Positions 51,708 to 59,371 of a stretch of DNA of 64,000 nt are shown here, piece by piece (within the stretch, counting starts at the first letter, position 1; each line of letters opens with the position of its first letter). The DNA comes from Cytobacillus praedii (GTDB taxonomy: Bacteria > Bacillota > Bacilli > Bacillales > Cytobacillaceae). Where the stretch lies: contig NZ_LMBX01000022.1 in NCBI RefSeq assembly GCF_001439605.1, positions 956 to 64,955 of the forward strand, written 5' to 3'. The notes under the pieces were generated by a model, which saw nothing but the letters and a program-made list of their open reading frames with translations, ran no database searches and had not been told where the DNA came from. Position numbers and translations under genes: made by a program.

Positions 51708-52463
51708 TTAATGCCCACCTCCAAGTGAAGCAAGGACATCGAGTATTTTTTGAAAGAATTCCTGACGAGATTGCTGCAATTTATGAATTTCTGCATAGAT
51801 TCCGCCATCTTTAATAAATAAAATTCGCTTACAGAAGCTTGCTGCGAACGCATCATGAGTGACCATCATAATGGTTGAAAGGTTCTGCTCATTAAGTGCT
51901 GTTAAGCTTTCTAGTAAATCAATAGCAGATTTTGAATCCAAGGCTCCTGTAGGCTCGTCCGCCAATATGAGGCTCGGTTTTGTCACCATCGCCCTTGAAG
52001 CAGCTGTTCTTTGCTTCTGGCCCCCAGAGATATGATAAGGATATTTATCAAGTATGCCTTGAATTCCAAACGTATCTGCAATTTTCTCGACACGGTTTTC
52101 TATTTCTTTTGCCGGCACTTTTGACAATGCCAGTGGCAACAAGATGTTTTCCTTAACCGTTAACGTATCAAGCAGATTATAATCTTGAAAAATAAAGCCG
52201 AGATTGTTACGGCGAAAATCTGATAATTGCTCTTCCTTCATCGTGACAATATTTTGATCAGCAATCATAATTTCTCCTGAAGTTGGCGTATCAATGGTGG
52301 ATAATATGTTAAGTAATGTGGATTTACCCGCACCCGATGGCCCCATAATGCCGATAAATTCTCCTTCTTTTATATCAAAATTAATATCTGCCAATGCTTT
52401 ATATTGATTTCCTTTCGATCCGTATACTTTTTGAACGTTTCTTGCACGTAAAATGGTTTTCAT
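51708..52463 (-). CDS. Bce/Yxd-type ABC transporter ATP-binding protein
   Basis: A 251-residue ATPase: Walker A MGPSGAGKSTLLN, Q-loop FIFQDYNLLD, signature ISGGQKQRTAASRAM, Walker B LILADEPTGALD, and switch His in MVTHDAF, all typical of the MacB/BceA/LolD group. GGAGG precedes the ATG. It is the first gene of the module, directly downstream of a promoter with three phased repeats. Confidence 0.93.
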   Translation of the reverse strand: MKTILRARNVQKVYGSKGNQYKALADINFDIKEGEFIGIMGPSGAGKSTLLNILSTIDTPTSGEIMIADQNIVTMKEEQLSDFRRNNLGFIFQDYNLLDTLTVKENILLPLALSKVPAKEIENRVEKIADTFGIQGILDKYPYHISGGQKQRTAASRAMVTKPSLILADEPTGALDSKSAIDLLESLTALNEQNLSTIMMVTHDAFAASFCKRILFIKDGGIYAEIHKLQQSRQEFFQKILDVLASLGGGH

Positions 52464-52495
52464 TGTAAAGTCCTCCTTGAATGATTACAAATCTG

Positions 52496-52548
52496 ATTAT
52501 ACTGACTGAACCTTACAGCATTTTAATCTAAACCTTACATAAACCTTA
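52496..52548 (-). promoter_or_regulatory. Promoter with three phased repeats, putative response-regulator binding sites
   Basis: Read on the plus strand, AACCTTA occurs at 52509-52515, 52531-52537 and 52542-52548, that is at 22- and 11-bp phasing on one face of the helix. A perfect -10 (TATAAT, minus strand) lies at 52496-52501 with no good -35. This is the usual form of an OmpR-family activated promoter, here in front of the ABC genes. Confidence 0.65.
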
Positions 52549-52668
52549 AAAAAAACAGCAAATCACATTATAGGATTTGCCGTACTAAATAATTATCATT
52601 TCCTTGGATTGATATCTGCCACATAATCAATGTGAGGATAAAAGCAGAAAAGTTGAAAGCAAGACAAA

Positions 52669-52712
52669 AAAAGCAGAAAACCTTGATAACTCAAGGTTTT
52701 CTGCTTCAAAAA
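52669..52712 (-). terminator. Terminator after tRNA-Val
   Basis: Sixteen-base perfect stem (AAGCAGAAAACCTTGA / TCAAGGTTTTCTGCTT) with a 4-base loop and a T-run in the minus direction, 7 bases beyond the tRNA 3' end. Confidence 0.93.
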
Positions 52713-52718
52713 TTCTAA

Positions 52719-52790
52719 TGACCCGTACTGGATTTGAACCAGTGACCTCTTGCCTGTCAAGCAAGCGTTCTCCCACTGAACTAACGAGTC
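52719..52790 (-). tRNA. tRNA-Val (anticodon GAC)
   Basis: A 72-nt cloverleaf: acceptor GACTCGT pairs with ACGGGTC (two G-T pairs) plus discriminator A; D-stem GTTC/GAAC; anticodon stem CTTGC/GCAAG with loop TTGACAG, so anticodon GAC reading GUC/GUU; variable AGGTC; T-stem ACTGG/CCAGT with loop TTCAAAT. CCA is not encoded. It is followed by a strong terminator. Confidence 0.9.
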
Positions 52791-53009
52791 ATAATGGAAA
52801 TTAAGGGATATCTGCTACCCTTTCAAGGTAGTGTTCTTCTGAACTTGAACACATATCTAAATACATATTTAATTATATGAAAAAACAGGAAAAAGTCAAT
52901 ACTTTTTCATTCAATTACACTTCTCCAAATTAATTAATGCAAATATTTCATTTTTTCGTAAGTTATTAAAATAGGAAGCTCCACTAATGGAACTTCCTAT
53001 CATTTTATA

Positions 53010-54968
53010 TTAAGCAGCTTGTGGTTTCACCGTATCATCGCGCTTAAAGACATACTGCAGAACGATTAGGAGAACAAATATCACTAATCCAACTATATCT
53101 GAAACACCTTCTGGATAAATGAGCAATAATCCTCCAATTACCCCTAAAACCCGCTCTATCCAATTTAGTTTGCGCAGCCAATAGCCAATAACACCTGCGC
53201 CGATTGCCATCATTCCTGCTAGAGCAGTAAATACCACCCATATTAAATAATACCACGTTGTATCAATCATCAATAATTCAGGTGAGAGAACGAACATATA
53301 TGGAATAATGAACGCTCCAATTGCCAGCTTGGTGGCGGTTACTCCCGTCTTAATTGGGTCCCCGCCTGAAACTCCTGCGGCAGCAAATGCGGCAAGCGCA
53401 ACTGGAGGTGTAATATCCGCAATAATCCCAAAGTAGAATACAAATAAATGTGCGGACAAATCAGGAACACCCAGTAATATAATCGCAGGTGCTGCAATTG
53501 TTGACGTAATAACATAGTTTGCTGTTGTTGGTGAACCCATTCCTAGAATGATAGCCGCAACCATCGTAAGCATTAGGGTTGGAATTAGAAGTCCGCCAGC
53601 AAGGTCGAGGAGGCCATTTGCCATTTTTAAACCAAGACCTGTTTTTACAACCACACCAACGATAATACCTGCAGCAGCTGTAGCCGCTGCTACTCCTAAT
53701 GCTGTTCTGGCTCCATCAACTAGTGCATCGATGAAATCTTTTATACTTATACGTGTTTCTTTCCGTATAGCGCTGACTAAAATCGTTATAACAATAGACC
53801 ATAATGCGGCTCGGATAACGCTCATCCCGCTCATTAATAAAATGATGACAGCCAAAATCGGCAGCAGAAGATATATTTTCTTAAGCACTTCTTTACGATT
53901 CGGCATTTCCTCGTCTTTTAATCCTCTAAGACCTAGACGTTTAGCTTCGAAATGTGTCATAATCCAGACGCCGGTAAAATAAAGAAGGGCTGGGATTGCC
54001 GCAGCTTTCGCAATTTCCCAATAAGTAATGCCACCGCCAATGAACTCAACCATTAAGAATGCAGCAGCTCCCATTACAGGCGGCATGATCTGTCCACCGG
54101 TAGAAGCTGTAGCCTCAACCGCACCAGCAAACTCTTTCTTATATCCAAGTTTTTTCATCATTGGAATTGTAAATGATCCTGATGTAACTACATTAGCAAC
54201 AGAGCTGCCACTAATCGTTCCTTGCAAAGCACTAGAAAATATCGCAACCTTAGCAGGTCCGCCAATCCTCTTCCCCGCAATAGAAACAGCTAAATCATTA
54301 AAATATTGCCCGACACCTGTTTTCACAAGGAATGAACCAAATAATAAAAACAGGAAGATGTAGGTCGATGAAACTCCTAATGGAGTTCCGAGAATTCCTT
54401 CTGTTGTGAAGAACATTGTTTGGATTAGGCGATCCAGATTTAGCCCTCGATGCGCTAAGAAGCTTGGCATATACGGACCAAAGATTCCATATAACAAGAA
54501 CACAACTGCAATAATAGTTATTGGAAGTCCAACTGCTCGACGTGTTGCTTCAAGAACTAATAAAACAGCTAACAACCCAATATAGAAATCAATTTCTGTC
54601 AATCGGCCAGCTCTCATAACAATTTCATCAATGAATAATGGCCAATAGGCACCAACGGCAACACCCAGAATGGCGAGGATAATATCATACCAGGCAACTT
54701 TATGCTTACGTCCCCTGTCTTTTTTCCGGGCTGGGAATAATAAGAATATAAGGGCTAATGCAAATCCCAAATGGATTGAACGCTGCAGCTGAGCTGTGAG
54801 CATTCCAAAAACCCCTGTGTAGAGGTGGAACAATGAGAAAGATAATAAACCTATAAAAACAATCCATCCTATAATCCCTTTTAATTTCCTTGTTCCTGCT
54901 TCTGGGTCGTATTTCTCCAGGAGCTTCTGCTGTTCTTCTAATGATAATGACTCCATATTATTACTCAA
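53010..54968 (-). CDS. TAXI-type TRAP transporter fused permease (DctQM fusion)
   Basis: A 652-residue membrane protein with about 16-18 helices, combining a 4-helix DctQ-like front with a DctM-like body (SSALQGTISGSSVANVVTSGSFTIPMMKKLGY, TASTGGQIMPPVMGAAAFLM, GMGSPTTANYVITSTIAAPAI, DITPPVALAAFAAAGVSGGDP). The start is TTG at 54968, behind AAAGGAGTG, overlapping the DUF1850 stop. It works with the TAXI binding protein two genes upstream for uptake of an organic acid or amino acid such as glutamate; the substrate is not determinable. Confidence 0.93.
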   Translation of the reverse strand: MSNNMESLSLEEQQKLLEKYDPEAGTRKLKGIIGWIVFIGLLSFSLFHLYTGVFGMLTAQLQRSIHLGFALALIFLLFPARKKDRGRKHKVAWYDIILAILGVAVGAYWPLFIDEIVMRAGRLTEIDFYIGLLAVLLVLEATRRAVGLPITIIAVVFLLYGIFGPYMPSFLAHRGLNLDRLIQTMFFTTEGILGTPLGVSSTYIFLFLLFGSFLVKTGVGQYFNDLAVSIAGKRIGGPAKVAIFSSALQGTISGSSVANVVTSGSFTIPMMKKLGYKKEFAGAVEATASTGGQIMPPVMGAAAFLMVEFIGGGITYWEIAKAAAIPALLYFTGVWIMTHFEAKRLGLRGLKDEEMPNRKEVLKKIYLLLPILAVIILLMSGMSVIRAALWSIVITILVSAIRKETRISIKDFIDALVDGARTALGVAAATAAAGIIVGVVVKTGLGLKMANGLLDLAGGLLIPTLMLTMVAAIILGMGSPTTANYVITSTIAAPAIILLGVPDLSAHLFVFYFGIIADITPPVALAAFAAAGVSGGDPIKTGVTATKLAIGAFIIPYMFVLSPELLMIDTTWYYLIWVVFTALAGMMAIGAGVIGYWLRKLNWIERVLGVIGGLLLIYPEGVSDIVGLVIFVLLIVLQYVFKRDDTVKPQAA

Positions 54969-55488
54969 GGATGTTCACTCCTTTCAATTGCTGAAAAAGA
55001 TTTATTTTTTCAATTTTTATTCGTACCCAAGTACCTGCCTCGATATAATTTGCAAGCGGGTATTCCCTATTTTTGTATAAAACCCGATGATTTGCCCTTA
55101 CCTTGCCAATTCTAAGATCAAATAAGGGAAAGGTGCGATTCATATTTTTGATATAATATTTGCCGTCCTTTTGTTCAAATATTTCTCCATCAGTAGCATT
55201 TTCAGGCATTCCAATCGCAAAGTCCTCATACATAAGCTCATATTGCTTTATCTTTTTTTCTTCCGTCACAGTATAGCTTTCAACCACATCTGATAGATGA
55301 ATGGAATGTGTGTATTTAATTTTAAAATTCTTTTCCTTAGAAAATGGGATGTAGGCAAGCACCTTCCCAGTATTCTGGTACTCAAACACCAATGCTTGCT
55401 TAATGGGAATGAAAAAAATAATTGCGATGGATATAAGGATGAGGGGGAGCAGAATTAGGATTTGTCTGCCCGGTTTTCTTTCTTTCAT
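54961..55488 (-). CDS. DUF1850 protein of the TAXI-TRAP operon
   Basis: A 175-residue protein with an N-terminal membrane anchor (ILILLPLILISIAIIFFIPI) and an extracytoplasmic DUF1850 domain (FKIKYTHSIHLSDVVESYTVTEEKKIKQYELMYEDFAIGMPENA). DUF1850 genes sit almost exclusively with TAXI-TRAP transporters, but their role is unproven. GGTGGGG precedes the ATG at 55488. It overlaps the permease start by 8 bases. Confidence 0.88.
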   Translation of the reverse strand: MKERKPGRQILILLPLILISIAIIFFIPIKQALVFEYQNTGKVLAYIPFSKEKNFKIKYTHSIHLSDVVESYTVTEEKKIKQYELMYEDFAIGMPENATDGEIFEQKDGKYYIKNMNRTFPLFDLRIGKVRANHRVLYKNREYPLANYIEAGTWVRIKIEKINLFQQLKGVNILE

Positions 55489-55613
55489 GTAAACCCCACC
55501 TAATAAATTTACGTACAACACAAAATGTATCTATTAAAGAGAACTTGACCGGTGTAAAAAACCTCTTGAGGTTTTACAGCCGGTCAAGTCTTTATTCATT
55601 AGAATTTAGCAGG

Positions 55614-56615
55614 CTACTCAGCTTTAATTCCTTTTTCATCATAATATTTCTGAGCGCCAGGGTGAATTTCAATTCCTACACCTTTAATAGCATTTTCAGC
55701 TTTAATAAGTTTCCCTTTTGCATGAGTAACTTTATCAAGGTTTTCAAATATTGCCTTAGTCACATCGTATACAACATCTTCTGAAAGATCATTTGATACG
55801 ACGAGCATTGCCTGAACAGCAACTGTTGGCACAGCATCTTTTAATTTATATGTGCCTGAAGGGACCTCGTCTTGAATGTAGTAAGGATATTTCTCGATTA
55901 GCGCATCAATTTTATCTTGAGCAATAGGAATAATTACGATGTCTTCTGTTGCAGAAAGTCCTTCAACAGCACCTGTTGGCGTTCCAGCTGTTACGAAAGC
56001 TGCATCGATTGTACCGTCTTGAATTCCAGCAGTTGATTCATCGAAAGAAAGGTCTTGCTTATTAATATCATCAAAAGTCATTCCATGAACTTCAAGAATT
56101 TGTTCAGCATTTGGGTTTGTGCCAGAACCTGGAGCACCTACAGAAACCTTTTTGCCTTTTAAGTCCTCAACAGATTTAATACCTGATTTAGCAGTTGTTA
56201 CAATTTGGATCGTTTCAGGATAAAGGGTACCAATCGCACTTACATTGTCTACCGCTGCTCCTTCAAACATTAATTTGCCATCTTTCGCATATGAGGCAAT
56301 ATCAGTTTGAGAGAAAGCGATTTCAGCAGCGCCGTCCTTTAATGTGTTCATATTCTCTGCAGAAGCACCGGAAACTTCAGCATTGGTCTGAATGCCTGTT
56401 GCATCAGAAATAATTTCTGCAAATGCTCCACCAAGAGGATAGTATGTACCACCTGTACCACCTGTAACAATACTCATAAACTTAGGCTTATCTGAACCTT
56501 TCTTTTCACCATCGCCCTTTTCACCAGAACTTTCCTCAGAACCTCCACATGCAGCAAGAAACATAGAAAGTGCTAATAATAAAACAGCTGTGAGAAGAAA
56601 ACTTTTCTTTTTCAT
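55614..56615 (-). CDS. TAXI-family TRAP substrate-binding lipoprotein
   Basis: A 333-residue protein with a lipoprotein signal (LSMFLAACGGS, lipobox LAAC) and a TAXI domain: FMSIVTGGTGGTYYPLGGAFAEII, GKKVSVGAPGSGTNPNAEQIL and DAAFVTAGTPTGAVEGLS. It captures the ligand outside the membrane for the fused permease. The frame extends 24 codons upstream, but GGGGG lies before the ATG at 56615. A 125-base gap separates it from the DUF1850 gene. Confidence 0.93.
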   Translation of the reverse strand: MKKKSFLLTAVLLLALSMFLAACGGSEESSGEKGDGEKKGSDKPKFMSIVTGGTGGTYYPLGGAFAEIISDATGIQTNAEVSGASAENMNTLKDGAAEIAFSQTDIASYAKDGKLMFEGAAVDNVSAIGTLYPETIQIVTTAKSGIKSVEDLKGKKVSVGAPGSGTNPNAEQILEVHGMTFDDINKQDLSFDESTAGIQDGTIDAAFVTAGTPTGAVEGLSATEDIVIIPIAQDKIDALIEKYPYYIQDEVPSGTYKLKDAVPTVAVQAMLVVSNDLSEDVVYDVTKAIFENLDKVTHAKGKLIKAENAIKGVGIEIHPGAQKYYDEKGIKAE

Positions 56616-57001
56616 ATTTTTGCCCCCTTTGATAGTTTTACAGATTCTCAGTCTATATATTAACATAAATATTATCATAATTGTCAATAAATACTCAATT
56701 TACTAAGTAATCGGTATAACAGAATATTGCCTATTATTAGTTTTCTTTATATATTTCACATCTTAATTTCGCAATTAACTTGCAAAGGACAATCCTTAAT
56801 TTCCCCTCATCTTTAGTTAAAATTTATTTATTTTCTAGGCATGTTTTCTGAAATTATATCCATATTATAACAGACTTGTTTCTTTCTGGTCGTTAAATGT
56901 AAATATCACTCGTTTTTTAGAATCTGAAAAAAGCATTTCCACTTATATTATGTTAAAATATCATGCAAAGCTATACATATCATCAATTGGAGGAATCATC
57001 G
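56616..57001. other. AT-rich divergent promoter region
   Basis: No gene, RNA or hairpin recognised. It should hold the outward promoters of the TAXI operon and yjcH. Confidence 0.4.
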
Positions 57002-57727
57002 ATGGAAAATTCTAGAGGATCAATTAGAGATGTAACATTCTCAAGTAAAGAGCTGGGGGAAGATGTTGAACTGCTTATCTACTTGCCGGCAACGTTTACT
57101 CCTTTATATAAGTATTCAATTTTAATTGCTCCTGATGGAAAAGATTATTTTCAGCTAGGAAGAATTGGCAGAACTGCAGATGAATTATTAAAAAATAGAG
57201 AAATTGAGAACATCATTATTGTAGGCATTCCATATAAAAATGTAGAGGATCGCTGGAAGAAATATCATCCAAACGGAGAACAGAACAAAGCATTTATACG
57301 TTTCTTAGCGCATGAGCTAGTACCATATTTAGATCAGGAATTCCCTACATATCAAATGGGAATGGGCCGTGCATTAATTGGTGATTCACTTGCTGCAACT
57401 GTATCCCTTATGGCGGCTTTAGAGTACCCTCATACGTTTGGAAAAGTCATGCTTCAATCACCGATGGTTGATGAGGTAGTCATGAATGCTGTTAAAGAAG
57501 TTACTCAGCCACATTTAACAAGTATTTATCATGTCATCGGGAAGCAAGAAACCGCTGTTCAAACGACTAAAAAAGAAGAAAAGGATTTCCTTACACCAAA
57601 TAGAGAGTTATCTAAGCTGTTTAGTGAAAAGGGATTCCCTTACTTCTACGATGAATTTGACGGTGACCATACATGGACACATTGGCAGCCTGATTTAAAA
57701 CGTGCATTAAAGAAAATGTTTTCTTAA
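57002..57727 (+). CDS. yjcH: Esterase-like alpha/beta hydrolase YjcH
   Basis: A 241-residue putative esterase (B. subtilis YjcH has 240) of the Fes/EntS-like esterase D group. Nucleophile Ser in RALIGDSLAATVSLMAA, a DGDHTWTHW block with the catalytic His near the C terminus, and LLIYLPATFTPLYKYSILIAPDG at the N terminus. The frame opens 13 codons earlier, but GGAGG precedes the ATG at 57002. It is the first of the yjcH-yjcG-yjcF series, conserved as a neighbourhood. Confidence 0.9.
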   Translation: MENSRGSIRDVTFSSKELGEDVELLIYLPATFTPLYKYSILIAPDGKDYFQLGRIGRTADELLKNREIENIIIVGIPYKNVEDRWKKYHPNGEQNKAFIRFLAHELVPYLDQEFPTYQMGMGRALIGDSLAATVSLMAALEYPHTFGKVMLQSPMVDEVVMNAVKEVTQPHLTSIYHVIGKQETAVQTTKKEEKDFLTPNRELSKLFSEKGFPYFYDEFDGDHTWTHWQPDLKRALKKMFS

Positions 57728-57760
57728 TATAGTAATTAACCAGTATAGCTTGTTGTTTAT

Positions 57761-57810
57761 GAAGAATGAGCGAAGCCTTGCAATTAGGCGTGTTTCGCTC
57801 ATTCTTCTAA
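57761..57810 (+). terminator. Terminator after yjcH
   Basis: GAAGAATGAGCGAA pairs with TTCGCTCATTCTTC, with an inner GCCT/AGGC pair. Ts are sparse after the stem. Confidence 0.7.
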
Positions 57811-57956
57811 ACTTTTTCAGATAATTCTTTTACCTATTCCTGAAAATTAAGCATTCCTATACTTTATATTTGGAAAATTTGTTATAATGGGCATATACAC
57901 TCTTTTCTTGTTGATTTCAAATGAAGTTTATTAAATCTATTCATGGAGGTTATGTT

Positions 57957-58469
57957 ATGAAGCTAGGTATCGTTATTTTTCCTTCAAAAAAATTGCAAGA
58001 TGAAGCGAACTCATATCGAAAACGATATGACCCGAATTATTCTCTAATCCCTCCTCATTTAACGCTCAAACCAAGTTTTCATGCATCAGAAGATCAGATT
58101 AAACAGTTAACTATCATTTTAGATGAGATTTCAAATTCTTTTGAGCCTTTTCAAATAAAAACCACAAAATTTAGTTCATTTAAGCCAGTAAATAATGTCA
58201 TTTATTTTAAAATTGAGGCATCAGAAGTACTTGAAGAACTGCAAAAAGTAATCAATGAGAAAATTTCTGCGGATATGCCTGAATATGCTTTTGTCCCGCA
58301 TATTACAATTGGGCAGCAATTATCTAATGATGAGCATTCAGATGTATATGGCTCATTACGAATGAACCAGTTTAATTATGAAGAAACTGTCGATCGTTTC
58401 CACCTGTTATATCAGCTTGAAAACGGCTCATGGACAGTTTATGAAACATTTCGGCTTGGAAAGGAATAA
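57957..58469 (+). CDS. yjcG: 2H phosphoesterase (2'-5' RNA ligase-like) YjcG
   Basis: A 170-residue protein with the two HxT/S-type motifs of the 2H phosphoesterase superfamily, PPHLTLKPS and VPHITIGQQ, about 85 residues apart. B. subtilis YjcG (171 residues) belongs to this family. The physiological substrate is unknown. The frame opens 12 codons earlier; GGAGG before the ATG at 57957 sets the start. It ends 6 bases before yjcF. Confidence 0.92.
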   Translation: MKLGIVIFPSKKLQDEANSYRKRYDPNYSLIPPHLTLKPSFHASEDQIKQLTIILDEISNSFEPFQIKTTKFSSFKPVNNVIYFKIEASEVLEELQKVINEKISADMPEYAFVPHITIGQQLSNDEHSDVYGSLRMNQFNYEETVDRFHLLYQLENGSWTVYETFRLGKE

Positions 58470-58475
58470 TGAATT

Positions 58476-58898
58476 GTGGAAGTAAAAATTGTATCTAATG
58501 ATAATCAATTGCAAGAAGCTTTTTCTATTCGTAAAAAGGTCTTTGTTGAAGAGCAGCAAGTACCGTTAGAAGAAGAAATTGATCAATATGAAGAAGAGGC
58601 CGTTCATTTTCTTCTTTATGATCAAAACCTTCCGATCGGTGCAGGCAGGTTCCGGTCAGTAGATGGCATTGGCAAAGTAGAAAGAATTTGCGTACTGGAA
58701 AATCATCGTAAGTCAGGCTCAGGAAAAGCTATTATGGATAAAATAGAAGAGTATGGAAAAGGGGAAGGGGTAAAAAAACTAAAGCTTAATGCGCAAACTC
58801 ATGCCATTCCCTTTTATAGCAAACTAGGTTATGAAATTATCTCTGAAGAGTTTTTGGATGCGGGAATTCCACATCGTACAATGATTAAGCAGATTTAA
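58476..58898 (+). CDS. yjcF: GNAT-family acetyltransferase YjcF
   Basis: A 140-residue acetyltransferase, the same length as B. subtilis YjcF. FSIRKKVFVEEQQVPLEEEIDQYEEEAVHFLLY is the typical N terminus. RICVLENHRKSGSGKAIMDKIEEY is the acetyl-CoA loop, and ATHAIPFYSKLGYEI-like sequence (QTHAIPFYSKLGYEI) the C-terminal motif. The start codon is GTG. It is translationally close to yjcG. Confidence 0.92.
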   Translation: MEVKIVSNDNQLQEAFSIRKKVFVEEQQVPLEEEIDQYEEEAVHFLLYDQNLPIGAGRFRSVDGIGKVERICVLENHRKSGSGKAIMDKIEEYGKGEGVKKLKLNAQTHAIPFYSKLGYEIISEEFLDAGIPHRTMIKQI

Positions 58899-58931
58899 AA
58901 AACTTCTGTCCAGTGGACAGAAGTTTTTTCA
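58894..58931. terminator. Bidirectional terminator after yjcF
   Basis: AAAAAACTTCTGTCCA pairs with TGGACAGAAGTTTTTT with a one-base loop centre. Confidence 0.92.
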
Positions 58932-58950
58932 TTTAAGAAAGGGTTATATT

Positions 58951-59238
58951 TTAAACAGACTCATTATAAAAAATGCCCTTTCCTGTAAGTTGACTTTGCA
59001 GCTTTTCTAATCGTTCATTTTTATTTTTGCCACTAGAAATTGATTGTTCTTGACTCATTTTTGATCTTTTTATAGGATGAGTCTGTCCATTTAGTATCGG
59101 GTGATCGTATTCTCGAGGATTCGTTGAGGGCTTAATTCTATTGATTGGAACAAATCGGTAGGGATCATACCCTTTACTAATAACTCTTTCTGCATACTGG
59201 CTATATTGATAATTTGTAACAGGTGCAATATATCCCAT
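58951..59238 (-). CDS. Uncharacterised 95-residue protein
   Basis: A hydrophilic, Tyr/Pro/Ser-rich protein (GYIAPVTNYQYSQYAERVISKGYDPYRFVPINRIKPS) with no membrane segment. GGAGGGG lies before the ATG, and the gene has its own terminator, so it is very likely expressed. I do not recognise the family. Its location among sporulation-associated genes suggests, without proof, a spore or late-growth role. Confidence 0.75.
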   Translation of the reverse strand: MGYIAPVTNYQYSQYAERVISKGYDPYRFVPINRIKPSTNPREYDHPILNGQTHPIKRSKMSQEQSISSGKNKNERLEKLQSQLTGKGIFYNESV

Positions 59239-59371
59239 TATACTCCCCTCCTATAAATATAGACATACGAACCAATATTTGATTTTATGCTCCCTTTCGT
59301 AATTTCTTTTATTTTGTTATGATAAAGGTTGTCTTTATTGTGCTGAAATAGGTTGAAAAAGAGGAATTTAT

